A stretch of 64,000 nt of DNA. It comes from Gammaproteobacteria bacterium (GTDB lineage Bacteria; Pseudomonadota; Gammaproteobacteria; Xanthomonadales; Wenzhouxiangellaceae). Location: positions 1 through 64,000 of the forward strand of contig PXBD01000030.1 of the NCBI GenBank assembly GCA_003565625.1, given 5' to 3'. Below the pieces are notes generated by a model. It worked only from the letters and a program-made list of their open reading frames with translations, searched no databases and was not told where the DNA came from. The position numbers and the translations under genes were made by a program. Numbering within the stretch: position 1 is the first letter of the stretch; the number at the start of each line of letters is the position of its first letter. This document shows, one piece after another, positions 42,865 to 54,833 of the stretch.

Positions 42865-45800
42865 TCAAACAGGCCCGGCATCCGGGGTGCCCTCCGCACT
42901 GGTATCGGCGGTTTGTCTCCCCAGCGAGCGGTCGCGGGCGATGTAGAGATAGACCGCCGGCACCACGAACAGGGTAAAGGCCGTGCCGATGGTCATGCCC
43001 GAGGCAATGACCAGGCCGATGGCAAAGCGCGAGCCGGCGCCGGGACCGGAGGCCAGCAGCAGCGGGATCATGGCCAGCACGGTCGCGGCGGTGGTCATGA
43101 GTATGGGCCGCAGTCGAACCGAGGCAGCTTGCTCGATCGCCTCTTGCTTGGACCGGCCCTCGTCCTGGAGCTGGTTGGCGAACTCCACGATCAGGATGCC
43201 GTGCTTGGCGATCAGGCCAATCAGGGTGAGCAGGCCGACCTGGGTGTAGATGTTGAGACTGGTAAAACCGAGCGAGACGAAAATCAACGCCCCGCAGATA
43301 CTCATCGGCACCGTCACCAGCATGATGATGGCGTCGCGGAATGATTCAAACTGGGCTGCAAGGACCAGGAAGATCACGGTCAGGGCGAAGAAGAACGTGA
43401 TGACCAGCTGCTGGCCCTCGGTCTTGAGCTGGCGCGACTGGCCAGCGTAGTCGATGTTATAGGTCTGCGGCAGAATCTCGGCCGCGGCTTGTTCGAGAAT
43501 CTCCAGCGCCTCGCCCAGGCTCACGCCCGGACGCGGTACCCCGGAAATGGTCACGGCGTTGAGCTGCTCGAAGCGTCTGAGCTGCTGCGGCTGGACCGAA
43601 GGCTCCAGATCGATCAGGCCGGCCATGCGGACCAGTTCCCCGTCGCGGTTGCGGGTATAGAAATCCCCGACCTGCTCCGGGTTGAGGCGCTCGGCACGCT
43701 TGACCTGAGGAATGACACGGTAGGAGCGATTGTCCATGGCAAAACGGCCGACAAAGCCACCGGAAAGCATGGTGGCCAGATCGCCGGAGACCTGGGCCAT
43801 GTCCACGCCCATTACGGCGGCCTGGTCGCGGTCGATGCGAATGTCCTGCTGCGGCCGGTCGATATCGAGGTCGGAATTGACGAAGATGAAACGGCCCGAC
43901 TCGCGCGCGCGCTGCATGAGCTGGTCGGCAAACTCTTCGAGGTTTTCAAACGGCTCGGTGGAGCCGATGACGAACTCCACCGGCGGTCCACCGCCGCCCG
44001 GAGAGGGCAGGTCCGGCGGAACAACCGCGAACGATCGCACGCCGGGCATCCCGTCGAGGAATGGCTGCACCGTATCGTCGAGCACCTCCTGGGTGTTCCG
44101 TTCGCGCTCGGCCCACGGGGTCAGGACAATCCCGGCGATGGCCTGGTTGGTCGCGCCGACCCCGCCCCCACCGAAACCGTTGATCAGGAAAATGCCTTCG
44201 ATTTCGTCGGTCTGTTCGCCCAGTACATTGACCCGCCGAGTATTGCGTTCCAGGTAATCCAGCGTCGCGTAGGGATCAGCCTCCATGATCGAAAACAGGA
44301 ACCCGGAATCTTCCGGCGGCTCCAGCTCGGAATCGCTGGTAATGAACAGGAAGTAGCACGAAACCAGAACGATCAGGCCGAACGTGGCCAACACGTGGCG
44401 ATGGTCCAGCCAGCCGTGCAAGTGCGCTCGATAGCGGTCCCGCAGGCGGCCGAAGCGCTCATCCAGCCAGGCGGCGAACTTCGGCCGGGCATCACGCCGG
44501 CGCGAGCGCAGGAGACGCGAACACAGCATCGGCGCCAGGGTCAGCGCAACCACGCCGGACAACACCACGGTCGCGGCCAGGGTGAAAGCAAACTCGATAA
44601 ACAGCGTGCCGGTCAAGCCCCCGACAAACCCGATCGGCAAAAACACCGCCACCAGCGTGGTCGACATGGCCACGATCGGCCAGGCCAGCTGGCGCGCGCC
44701 GGCAATCGCCGCCTCGATGCGCGACTTGCCCTGCTCCATCTGGCGCTCGATGTTTTCGAGCATGATGATGGCATCGTCGACCACGATGCCGATCGCCAGC
44801 ACCATGGCCAGCAGGGTCAGCAGGTTGATCGAAAAACCCATCAGCAGCATCAGGAAAAACGTGCCGATCAGCGACAGCGGCCCCGACAGCGCCGGGATGA
44901 TCGCGCTGCGGGCCGATCCCAGAAACGCGTAAATGACCAGGACGACGATGACCAGCGCCAGGAAGATGGTGAAGACCACCTCGTCGATGGCGCTTTCGAT
45001 GTACTCGGCCGAGTCGTAGGAAATGGTCGCTTCGAGCCCTTCGGGCAGGCGCGGGATGATCAGATCGTCCCAGACTTGGCGGACCTCGCCGATGACGTCG
45101 AGCGCGTTGGCGTCCGGCGCGATTTCCACGCCGATGAATACCGCATCAAGACCGTTGTAGGTCACCGAAGCATCAAAGCTCTCCGGGCCCAGCTCCACCT
45201 CGGCAACGTCTTCCAGCCGGACCAGCGAGGCGTTTTCGGAACGCACGACCAGGCGCTCGAAATCCTCTACCGACCGCAGATCGGTATCGGCGGTCAGGTT
45301 CACGCTGACCATCTGGCCACGCGTTCGACCGACCGCCGAGAGGACGTTGCCGGACTGCAGGGCCTGGCGAATGTCGTTGCCGGTCACGCCGAGGGCTGCC
45401 ATGCGCTCCGGGTCCAGCCAGATGCGCATGGCGAACGTGCCGGCACCGAGAATCTCGGCCTGCTGCACGCCGGGAATGGTGGCCAGCTGCGGTTCGACCT
45501 CGCGCACCAGGTAGTCGGTGATCTGGCTGTCGTCGAGGATGTCGCTGTAAAACGACAGGTACATGGCGGCGACCTGCTCGCCCACCGACAGCTCGATGAC
45601 CGGGTCTTCCGACTGCTCCGGCAATTCCGATCGCAGCTTGTTGACCTGGGCGGCGACTTCGGTCAGCGCATCGTTGGGATCGGCATCCAGGCGCAGATAG
45701 GCCTGGATGACGGACACGCCCGGCACGGAGGTCGAGACCAGGTAGTCAATGCCCTCGGCCTGGGCGACTTCGCGCTCCAGCGGCGTGGTGATGAAACCCT

Positions 45801-45987
45801 GGACCAGATCGGCATCGGCGCCGATGTAGCTGGTCGTGACCGTGATGACGGCGTTCTGGATTTCGGGAAACTGGCGCACGTTGAGGTCGAACATCGCGCG
45901 CAGGCCCAGCAGCAGGATGAACAGGCTGACGACGATGGCCAGCACCGGCTTGTTGATGAATACATCGGTAAAACGCATGTCGGTCAA
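42865..45987 (-). CDS. RND efflux permease (HAE1 type)
   Basis: 1040 residues. Twelve-TM RND transporter: FINKPVLAIVVSLFILLLG at the N terminus, LAIGIVVDDAIIMLENIER with the TM4 Asp pair that relays protons, and GLIAKHGILIVEFANQLQDEG containing the TM10 Lys. Two large periplasmic porter loops are present. It exports hydrophobic/amphiphilic drugs together with the adaptor encoded 9 nt upstream; no outer-membrane channel gene is in the operon, so a shared TolC-type protein must serve. Controlled by the TetR gene that heads the operon. Confidence 0.95.
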   Translation of the reverse strand: MTDMRFTDVFINKPVLAIVVSLFILLLGLRAMFDLNVRQFPEIQNAVITVTTSYIGADADLVQGFITTPLEREVAQAEGIDYLVSTSVPGVSVIQAYLRLDADPNDALTEVAAQVNKLRSELPEQSEDPVIELSVGEQVAAMYLSFYSDILDDSQITDYLVREVEPQLATIPGVQQAEILGAGTFAMRIWLDPERMAALGVTGNDIRQALQSGNVLSAVGRTRGQMVSVNLTADTDLRSVEDFERLVVRSENASLVRLEDVAEVELGPESFDASVTYNGLDAVFIGVEIAPDANALDVIGEVRQVWDDLIIPRLPEGLEATISYDSAEYIESAIDEVVFTIFLALVIVVLVIYAFLGSARSAIIPALSGPLSLIGTFFLMLLMGFSINLLTLLAMVLAIGIVVDDAIIMLENIERQMEQGKSRIEAAIAGARQLAWPIVAMSTTLVAVFLPIGFVGGLTGTLFIEFAFTLAATVVLSGVVALTLAPMLCSRLLRSRRRDARPKFAAWLDERFGRLRDRYRAHLHGWLDHRHVLATFGLIVLVSCYFLFITSDSELEPPEDSGFLFSIMEADPYATLDYLERNTRRVNVLGEQTDEIEGIFLINGFGGGGVGATNQAIAGIVLTPWAERERNTQEVLDDTVQPFLDGMPGVRSFAVVPPDLPSPGGGGPPVEFVIGSTEPFENLEEFADQLMQRARESGRFIFVNSDLDIDRPQQDIRIDRDQAAVMGVDMAQVSGDLATMLSGGFVGRFAMDNRSYRVIPQVKRAERLNPEQVGDFYTRNRDGELVRMAGLIDLEPSVQPQQLRRFEQLNAVTISGVPRPGVSLGEALEILEQAAAEILPQTYNIDYAGQSRQLKTEGQQLVITFFFALTVIFLVLAAQFESFRDAIIMLVTVPMSICGALIFVSLGFTSLNIYTQVGLLTLIGLIAKHGILIVEFANQLQDEGRSKQEAIEQAASVRLRPILMTTAATVLAMIPLLLASGPGAGSRFAIGLVIASGMTIGTAFTLFVVPAVYLYIARDRSLGRQTADTSAEGTPDAGPV

Positions 45988-45996
45988 TCCAACCGG

Positions 45997-47115
45997 TCAG
46001 CCGTTTGCCGGACGCGGGTCCGGATCTTCGCTGGGCTGAACGTCTTCTTCGTCATCAATCCGGACCGGAGTATTGTTCTGCAGCTTGAGCAGGCCGGAGG
46101 ACGCCACCCGGGTTCCGGCTTCCAGACCGTCGGTGATGGCGATCAGGTCACCGCGCGTGCGACCGGTGCGCACGAAGCGCTGGACCACTTTCAGATCCTC
46201 GTCCTCGCCTTCAACAACGAAAACCGAATTGCCGTAGGTCGCATAACGGATCGCGGTCTGCGGCACCACCAGCACGGCTTCGGCCTCGCCCAGGTCCAGC
46301 TCCACTCGGGCGAACATGCCGGGTCGCAATTGTTCGTCAGGGTTGTCCAGCGTCGCCTGGGCCGCCACTGTACGGGTGGACTCGCGCAGGCGCGGTTCGA
46401 GTGCCGTGACGATGCCGCCGAAGGCCTGGCCAGGGAAGGCATCGACCCGGGCCCTTATCTTCGCCCCGTCGGCGAGCAGCGGCAGCTTGCGCTGCGGCAG
46501 GGTGAAATCCAGAAAAATCGGATCCAGCGCCTGCAGGCTGACGATCGGGTCGCCCGGCGACAGGAACTGGCCCGGATTGACCCGGCGAATCCCGACGCGA
46601 CCGGCGAAAGGCGCGCGCAGGGTTTTCTGATCGATCATGGCCTGGCGGGCAGCCACGGCCGCGCGCGCCTGGTCGGCTTCGGTCTCGGCCTGGTCGAGAA
46701 CGGAACGCGAGATGGATCGTTGTTCGAACAGGCGTCGCTGCCGGTCCAGCTCCATCTCGGCCAGACGTAGCGCAGCGCTAAGTTGTTCAAGTTCGGCCTC
46801 GTCGACCCGGGTATCCAGGGTGGCAAGCTGCTGGTCTTGCTCCACCCGCTGGCCGCTTTCGAAATGGATCGCGCGGACGATTCCTCCGACCTCGAGGGCA
46901 AGCTCCACTCCCCGGACCGGGTTGAAGGTTCCGACGGCTTCCGCCCGGGGCGTCCAGGACGCCGTTTGCACCCGGGTGGCGGTGATGGTCACCGTCTCCG
47001 GTTCCATGGAGTCGAAGAACCCCTCGATCATTTGATCGACAAAGGCCTTGTAGCCGAAAATCCCGCCGAATAATACGCCGGCGCCGACCAGCATGAGCAC
47101 CATGCGCTTGTTCAT
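45997..47115 (-). CDS. RND efflux periplasmic adaptor (membrane fusion protein)
   Basis: 372 residues. An N-terminal membrane anchor (VLMLVGAGVLFGGIFGYKAF), the lipoyl halves (EVGGIVRAIHFESGQRVEQDQ; TLRAPFAGRVGIRRVNPGQF), a helical hairpin between them, then beta-barrel and membrane-proximal domains. The length and hairpin size fit adaptors of HAE1 RND pumps. Start overlaps the tetR stop by 4 nt, and the permease follows 9 nt after its stop, so the three genes form one operon. Confidence 0.93.
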   Translation of the reverse strand: MNKRMVLMLVGAGVLFGGIFGYKAFVDQMIEGFFDSMEPETVTITATRVQTASWTPRAEAVGTFNPVRGVELALEVGGIVRAIHFESGQRVEQDQQLATLDTRVDEAELEQLSAALRLAEMELDRQRRLFEQRSISRSVLDQAETEADQARAAVAARQAMIDQKTLRAPFAGRVGIRRVNPGQFLSPGDPIVSLQALDPIFLDFTLPQRKLPLLADGAKIRARVDAFPGQAFGGIVTALEPRLRESTRTVAAQATLDNPDEQLRPGMFARVELDLGEAEAVLVVPQTAIRYATYGNSVFVVEGEDEDLKVVQRFVRTGRTRGDLIAITDGLEAGTRVASSGLLKLQNNTPVRIDDEEDVQPSEDPDPRPANG

Positions 47116-47822
47116 GCCAGCACCTCCCGCTCGATGCGCTCGACCAGCTGGTCCAGCGCACGGTCGTCAGCGACATCGAACAGCGGCTGCCAGCCCAGGC
47201 CATTGAGCAACACCTGGGCATGAACGTAAATGCTGCGACGCGGCGCGCTGATGTCGAGTTGCTCCAGGAGCCCGCGGGTCTGCAGCAGCGACTGCATGCC
47301 GTGGCACACGGCCCAGGGACCGAGCATCAGTTCTTGCGTGGACAACACGCCTGCCTTGACCTCGCCGGCGGCAACGGCCTGCTCGACGACTCCGGTAATC
47401 GCTGCGACCACCGGCTCGAGCTCTGCGGTCAGCTGCTCCCGGCGGCCGGGGCTTGCGGTTTCCCAGACCACTTCGGTGAACACGTACTGCATGAGCCTGG
47501 AGTAGCCGGGATGCCGTCTGGAAAAGTATTCGTCTGCGACGGTCAGAGCGAACATGCGCTCGCGGGTTCCTGCCGGCCAGGCGGCTGCCTTGCAGAACAG
47601 GTCGCAGTGCTCTCCCAGGCGCTGGGTGGCCAGGGCAACCAGCAAATCTTCCTTGGAAGCAAAGTGCTGATACAAGGTGCCGGTGGCATAGTCGCAGGCG
47701 CGCGCCAGGCGCGCCATCTGCAAGGTTAGCAAGCCTTCCTCGCGGATCAGCCGGCGAGCGGCGTCAAGGAACAACTGCTCGCGCGCCTCGAATTCCCGCT
47801 GTTTTCGTTCTCGTGTACCCAT
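47112..47822 (-). CDS. TetR-family repressor of the RND operon
   Basis: 236 residues. The N-terminal HTH region reads LFLDAARRLIREEGLLTLQM, ARLARACDYATGTLYQHFAS, KEDLLVALA, a standard TetR DNA-binding domain; the remaining helices form the ligand pocket. It is first in the tetR-adaptor-permease operon and probably represses it, with release by a pump substrate. A palindrome TTGAAC-ACA-GTTCAA stands 30 nt upstream of its start. Confidence 0.92.
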   Translation of the reverse strand: MGTRERKQREFEAREQLFLDAARRLIREEGLLTLQMARLARACDYATGTLYQHFASKEDLLVALATQRLGEHCDLFCKAAAWPAGTRERMFALTVADEYFSRRHPGYSRLMQYVFTEVVWETASPGRREQLTAELEPVVAAITGVVEQAVAAGEVKAGVLSTQELMLGPWAVCHGMQSLLQTRGLLEQLDISAPRRSIYVHAQVLLNGLGWQPLFDVADDRALDQLVERIEREVLA

Positions 47823-47842
47823 GTGTCGGCTCGAAGTCTGAA

Positions 47843-47866
47843 GTTCAGTATTTGAACACAGTTCAA
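47843..47866. promoter_or_regulatory. Candidate TetR operator
   Basis: A perfect inverted repeat TTGAAC (47852-47857) - ACA - GTTCAA (47861-47866), overlapped by a second one, GTTCA (47843-47847) - 5 nt - TGAAC (47853-47857). It lies between the divergent tetR and Spy-like genes, 30 nt from the tetR start, so a bound repressor could affect both. Confidence 0.55.
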
Positions 47867-47955
47867 GCTGCGAGGTGCATGCATCGCGTGAACTGACGAA
47901 TTGCTCACGTCCAGCTTGTACATTTCAACCGCATTTATCCCTACGGAGTTGTTTC

Positions 47956-48354
47956 ATGCGTAACCGTCAAGCCCTGAACACTACGCTGCTGCTGGCCGCC
48001 CTGGCGGCGCTGGCCTTTCTGGTTGCCTCACCGATCTCCGCCAAGCCCGGCTGGTCACACCCCGTCCTGGGCCAGCTCGAGTTGAGCAGTGAACAGCAAA
48101 ACGAGATCCAGAACCTGAGGAGCGCCTTTCGCGATCAGTTCCGGGGTCTGGACTGGTCTTATGACGAGGGCGGCCACTCGAGCGAGACCCTGCAGCAGGC
48201 GCGCGAGTTGCGCATCGCCCTGCGCGAAGAAATCCGCGAAGTCCTGACCGAACAGCAGCGCGAACTGATGGACTCTGCCCGCAAGGGCTGCCCTTACAGC
48301 GGCAAGCGTGCCCCGGCCTCGGCAAGCCCGCAAAGCGCGACCCTGTACCTCTGA
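47956..48354 (+). CDS. Spy/CpxP-like periplasmic protein
   Basis: 132 residues from the ATG at 47956. Signal peptide (TLLLAALAALAFLVASPISA-KP), then LELSSEQQNEIQNLRSAFRDQ and a second LTEQQRELMDSARKG, two LTxxQ-like motifs typical of Spy/CpxP-type helical chaperones or metal-stress proteins. A Pro/Ser/Ala-rich tail follows. It is divergent from tetR and followed by a copper ATPase gene, so a role in envelope or metal stress is plausible, by context only. Confidence 0.72.
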   Translation: MRNRQALNTTLLLAALAALAFLVASPISAKPGWSHPVLGQLELSSEQQNEIQNLRSAFRDQFRGLDWSYDEGGHSSETLQQARELRIALREEIREVLTEQQRELMDSARKGCPYSGKRAPASASPQSATLYL

Positions 48355-48396
48355 CCCAGCGGCCCCGTAGCGGCCGGACTTCCATCCCTGTCCCTG

Positions 48397-48419
48397 CCGG
48401 CAGCCCCCCGGGCTGCCGG
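48397..48419. other. Strong hairpin between the Spy-like and copper-ATPase genes
   Basis: CCGGCAGCC (48397-48405) - CCCCG - GGCTGCCGG (48411-48419), a perfect 9-bp stem. There is no following T run on either strand, so it is not a textbook terminator, but it may end or stabilise the Spy-like transcript. Confidence 0.5.
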
Positions 48420-48478
48420 TGTATCGGCATTCTGATACAGTCGTCCGGCTCTTCTACCGGCCGCTCAAAGGAAGCTGT

Positions 48479-50926
<2,448 letters not shown>

Positions 50927-50946
50927 ACCCGTTCGTTATCGCAGGC

Positions 50947-52752
50947 TCAACCGCGCGAAACGGCGCGACCGGCCCGGCCCAGCAAGGTCGCGGTGGCAAG
51001 CCAGGCAGGCTGCTCGTTCAGGCAAGCCAGGTCCACGGGGTATTTGCGCTGCCAGTTCGGCTGCTCGGGGCCGGTACCGGGTTGATTGGCCGGCTCGCGC
51101 ACCGCCAGCACATCCTCCAGCTGGACCAGGACCAGGCAGCAGGGCGTGGCCGCCAGGAACCCGTGCACCGCCGCGATACGATCTTCAACGGCGTCCGAGT
51201 CCGGCGCCAGACCCGCATCGGCCAGGGCTGCTTCCAGCAGTTGAATTTCTTCGCTGTCGCTTGATGAGGGCATCTGCGGTTCCAGCCAGGCGGCCAATGG
51301 CGGCAGATCGTGGGTGCCGGCGCAGGCGCTGGCCAGAGACGGATAGGTCTGCGGCCGCCGGAACAGGCCGTCGGGGTAGCGCTCGAAGCGCACCACCCGG
51401 GTCGACAGGATGGAGAGCCCGGCCAGACGCTCGGAAAAGCCCTCGGGGACCGTACCCAGATCTTCGCCAATGACCAGGCAGCGGTGCTGCCAACTGCAGT
51501 CGGCCAGAACATCGAGCAGGGCATCGCGCGAATAACGAACGTAAGCACCCTCCCGACCGCTGCAGCCGCGCGGCACCCAGAACTGGCGCTCGCAGCCGAT
51601 GATATGGTCGATGCGCAAACCGCCAAGACCCATCATGTTGGCCGACAGCAGATCCCGCCACGGAGCGAAATTCCTGGCGTCCAGCACCTGCGGCCGCCAC
51701 GGCGGCAAGCCCCAGGCCTGACCTTCGGCAGCAAAGGCATCCGGTGGCGCCCCGATTTCGGCATCCAGGGCGAGAACTTCCTGATCACACCAGGCATCGG
51801 CCCCAATCCGATCCACTCCCACCGCCAGATCCGCCATCAGACCAATTGCCATGCCGGCCGCGCGCGCTCTCTCCTGAGCCTGCTGCAGCTGGCAGCGCGC
51901 CAGCCACTGCAGGTAGACCGGATAGAGCACCTCGAGCGGATAACGCTCGGCGAACTCCCGACAGGCGGCGTGATCCCGGTCGCGCAGGGCCGCGGGCCAC
52001 TCCGGCCAGCCACCGGGATGCGAACGGGCCAGGCGAGCGTCGAGGGCCTCGAACAGGGCAAAATCCTCCAGCGCCTGCCCGCCTTGCTCACGAAAGGCCA
52101 CAAATTCTCTGAAACGGGGGCTATTGGCGGCAGCATGGCGATCCATGAATTCGCCAAACAGCAGCCGCAGCAGCGGCAGCTTGAGTGCAGCCACACCTGC
52201 ATAGTCCACGCCGGGTGCAGCACGCAAGGCCGCGAGGCGGGCGCCGAAACGCGCGTGCCCGAGGTAGCGCTGTGCCGTTGCCGAGAGCGCCAGCTCGGGC
52301 ACGGCGCTGATATCGATATACAGCGGATTGAGCATGCGCCGGCTGGACGGCGAATACGGTGAGCAACGCGCCGGCCGAGCAGTAAACAAGGCATGCAGCG
52401 GATTGAGCTGGAGCGCAGCCGCACCGGCCCGGGCAGCCCGCTCCGCGAGAATCGCCAGATCGCCGAAATCGCCAATGCCCCAATTGTGCCGCGAGCGCAG
52501 TCCGTAGAGCTGAATGCTCAGGCCCCAAGCCTTGCCGCCATCAGCCAGCACCGCAGGCAGGTGGCACTGCCCGGGGATGTCGATCGACCCGGGCTCCACC
52601 CGTTCAGCCTCGGCCGCAACCTCCGGCCCCAGCGCTTCCAGCAGCGCGCGGAGGGTAGCGTCGTCAGCCTCGCACCAGTCCCCGGCACCGTCGAAATAAC
52701 CGTGCTCGATTCCACGCCGGGCGGCTTCCTCGCGCAGGGACGGTTCCGCCAT
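50947..52752 (-). CDS. malQ: 4-alpha-glucanotransferase (amylomaltase)
   Basis: 601 residues of GH77 type. Motifs: SRHNWGIGDFGDL, the GLRIDHIIGCERQFWVP region with the nucleophile Asp, GEDLGTVPEGF with the acid/base Glu and GTHDLPPLAAWL. It transfers maltosyl/maltooligosyl units, recycling linear glucans released by debranching. It begins one base inside the glgX stop (TAATG) and ends the glgP-glgB-glgX-malQ operon. It is slightly shorter than E. coli MalQ but has all catalytic blocks. Confidence 0.92.
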   Translation of the reverse strand: MAEPSLREEAARRGIEHGYFDGAGDWCEADDATLRALLEALGPEVAAEAERVEPGSIDIPGQCHLPAVLADGGKAWGLSIQLYGLRSRHNWGIGDFGDLAILAERAARAGAAALQLNPLHALFTARPARCSPYSPSSRRMLNPLYIDISAVPELALSATAQRYLGHARFGARLAALRAAPGVDYAGVAALKLPLLRLLFGEFMDRHAAANSPRFREFVAFREQGGQALEDFALFEALDARLARSHPGGWPEWPAALRDRDHAACREFAERYPLEVLYPVYLQWLARCQLQQAQERARAAGMAIGLMADLAVGVDRIGADAWCDQEVLALDAEIGAPPDAFAAEGQAWGLPPWRPQVLDARNFAPWRDLLSANMMGLGGLRIDHIIGCERQFWVPRGCSGREGAYVRYSRDALLDVLADCSWQHRCLVIGEDLGTVPEGFSERLAGLSILSTRVVRFERYPDGLFRRPQTYPSLASACAGTHDLPPLAAWLEPQMPSSSDSEEIQLLEAALADAGLAPDSDAVEDRIAAVHGFLAATPCCLVLVQLEDVLAVREPANQPGTGPEQPNWQRKYPVDLACLNEQPAWLATATLLGRAGRAVSRG

Positions 52753-54833
52753 TACTGCTCCGACAGCAGCACAACCGATTCGGCAGCTACCGTCACCCGG
52801 TGGCGGGAGGAAGTCAGAAAGATATCGGGGAAACCGTCCGGGCTGGCGGTATCGAGCAGCAGCCGCCAGGCGCCGACTGCCGCATCCGGGACGGGTATGA
52901 CCAGATCATCCTTGCCGCCGTGCAGTATCCAGAGAACGCGCCCGGGCCGGTCAGGCGCTTCTGCCTGGCATACCAGGGTGCATGCATCGGCCGCCTGCCA
53001 GTCGGCCACCGCCATGGGCTCTCCGTCGGGGCGCAGCCAGGCCAGCGTATATTCGGGCGTCAGGGCCGGCCGATCACGCCGCCGCCCGTCACCGTTTATG
53101 AAATGATCGGCGGTCAGTGCCGGCAGTTGTCGGCGCAGCCGGACCAGCCCGGCGGTGAAAGCACGCAGATCCAGGCCGGGGTCTGTACATCCGTGCCAAT
53201 CGACCCATCCGATTGAATTGTCCTGGCAATAGGCGTTGTTGTTGCCGTGCTGCGTGTTCCCAAACTCATCGCCGGCCAGAAGCATCGGCACGCCGCGCGC
53301 CAGCAACAGTGTGGCCAGGCGATTGCGCCGCGCTCGCAGGCGGCTGGCCACGACGCCGGAGTCCGTGCTCACCCCCTCGGTGCCGCAGTTGATGCTGTCG
53401 TTCCAAGCCTCGCCATCGGGCTCGTCGTGGCCATTTTCTTCGTTGCGACGTTCCCGGTAGGACACCAGGTCCTGCAAGGTGAAGCCATCGTGGCTGGTGA
53501 CAAAGTTGATACTGGCCGAAGGCGACCGGCGCGCGCCCGCGAACAGATCGTCCGAGCCGGCCACGCGGGTCGCCAGCGAGCCGACCAGGCCCTTCTCGCC
53601 GGCCCAGAAACGCCGAACGGTGCGCCGAAAACGATCGTTCCATTCGCTCCAGCCGGTCGGGAACCCGCCGGGCCGATACCCGCCCGGCCCCAGATCCCAG
53701 GGCTCGGCAATCAGTTTGAGCGTCGACAACTCCGGATCGTTCATGATGGCGCCCATGAGGTAGTCACCATCCGGCTGTCCCCAGGTATCGCGCAACAAGG
53801 TTGCGCCGAGATCGAACCGGAATCCGTCGACGCCCGCGGCCTCGGCCCAGAAGCGCAGGCTGTCGATGATCAGGCGAGCAACCGCGGGATGACCGCAACG
53901 TAAGGCGTTGCCGCAGCCCGAGTAGTTGAGATACCGGGCCGGGTGCTCGGGATCCAGCAGATAGTAACTGCGGTTGTCGATCCCGCGCAGCGACAGCGTG
54001 GGCCCGGTCTCGTTGCCTTCGGCGCTATGGTTGAATACGACATCCAGCAATACTTCAATGCCGGCGTCGTGCAGACCGGCCACCAGCCGCGCCAGATCGT
54101 CCATCTGCCCCAGCCCCAGCCGCGGCCCGTCTGGCGCCATCCAGGCCAGCGGGTTGTAGCCCCAGTAGTTGGACAGCCCCCGCCGGATCAGGGGCTCTTC
54201 GGAAACCGCGTACTGCACCGGCAGCAGTTCTACGGTGGTCACGCCCAGGTCCTTGAGGTGGTCGATCATGACCGGATGAAGCAGTGCATCCGGCTGGCCG
54301 CGCAGTGATTCGGGGAGATCCGGGCAGGCCCGGGTCAGCCCCTTCAGGTGCATTTCGTAGATCACCGTATCGCGCCATTGGTGGCGTGGCCGGCTGTCAG
54401 ACGCAGCCTGGGGGGCGCTTACGACGCAGCGCGGCACGTAGGGCGCGCTGTCGCGGCGGTCGAAGGAATGGGTGCCCAGGCGATGTCCGCGCTGATACCC
54501 GAACAGAGCATCATTCCATTCCAGGCCGCCGTCGAGGGCGCGTGCGTACGGGTCGATCAGAAGCTTGTTCGGATTGCAGCGCAGGCCCAGATCCGGTTCG
54601 TAGGGGCCATGAACCCGGTAACCGTAGCGCTGGCCCGGAGCCACTCCGGGCAAGGTGTCGTACCAGAGATCGCCACTGCGCTCGCGCAAGGCGTGGCGGT
54701 CGGTCTCACGGCCAGTCGCGGCATCAAACAGGCACACCTCGACGCGCTCGGCCGGCTCGGAAAAAAGGGCAAAGCGGACCCCGCCTTCGACGACTATCGC
54801 ACCTGGCGTCAGCGCCGCAAGTTCGTCAGCCAT
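52752..54833 (-). CDS. glgX: Glycogen debranching enzyme
   Basis: 693 residues: N-terminal CBM48 (GGVRFALFSEPAERVEVCLFD), a GH13 barrel with VVFNHSAEGNETGPT, VDGFRFDLGATLL (nucleophile Asp), LIAEPWDLGPGGY (acid Glu), FVTSHDGFTLQDLVSY, and the GDEFGNTQHGNNNAYCQD block typical of GlgX isoamylases. It cleaves alpha-1,6 branches of phosphorylase-limit glycogen. It overlaps glgB upstream by 8 nt and is translationally linked to malQ downstream. Confidence 0.95.
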   Translation of the reverse strand: MADELAALTPGAIVVEGGVRFALFSEPAERVEVCLFDAATGRETDRHALRERSGDLWYDTLPGVAPGQRYGYRVHGPYEPDLGLRCNPNKLLIDPYARALDGGLEWNDALFGYQRGHRLGTHSFDRRDSAPYVPRCVVSAPQAASDSRPRHQWRDTVIYEMHLKGLTRACPDLPESLRGQPDALLHPVMIDHLKDLGVTTVELLPVQYAVSEEPLIRRGLSNYWGYNPLAWMAPDGPRLGLGQMDDLARLVAGLHDAGIEVLLDVVFNHSAEGNETGPTLSLRGIDNRSYYLLDPEHPARYLNYSGCGNALRCGHPAVARLIIDSLRFWAEAAGVDGFRFDLGATLLRDTWGQPDGDYLMGAIMNDPELSTLKLIAEPWDLGPGGYRPGGFPTGWSEWNDRFRRTVRRFWAGEKGLVGSLATRVAGSDDLFAGARRSPSASINFVTSHDGFTLQDLVSYRERRNEENGHDEPDGEAWNDSINCGTEGVSTDSGVVASRLRARRNRLATLLLARGVPMLLAGDEFGNTQHGNNNAYCQDNSIGWVDWHGCTDPGLDLRAFTAGLVRLRRQLPALTADHFINGDGRRRDRPALTPEYTLAWLRPDGEPMAVADWQAADACTLVCQAEAPDRPGRVLWILHGGKDDLVIPVPDAAVGAWRLLLDTASPDGFPDIFLTSSRHRVTVAAESVVLLSEQ

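Noticed and set aside
43489-46770. A 1093-codon open frame on the plus strand opposite the RND permease and adaptor genes
   Set aside because: It is antisense to two strongly conserved genes, its translation is low-complexity His/Arg/Gln-rich, and it exists only because of high GC codon bias.
48397-48419. 9-bp hairpin considered as an intrinsic terminator
   Set aside because: No T tract follows it on either strand; listed only as a hairpin.
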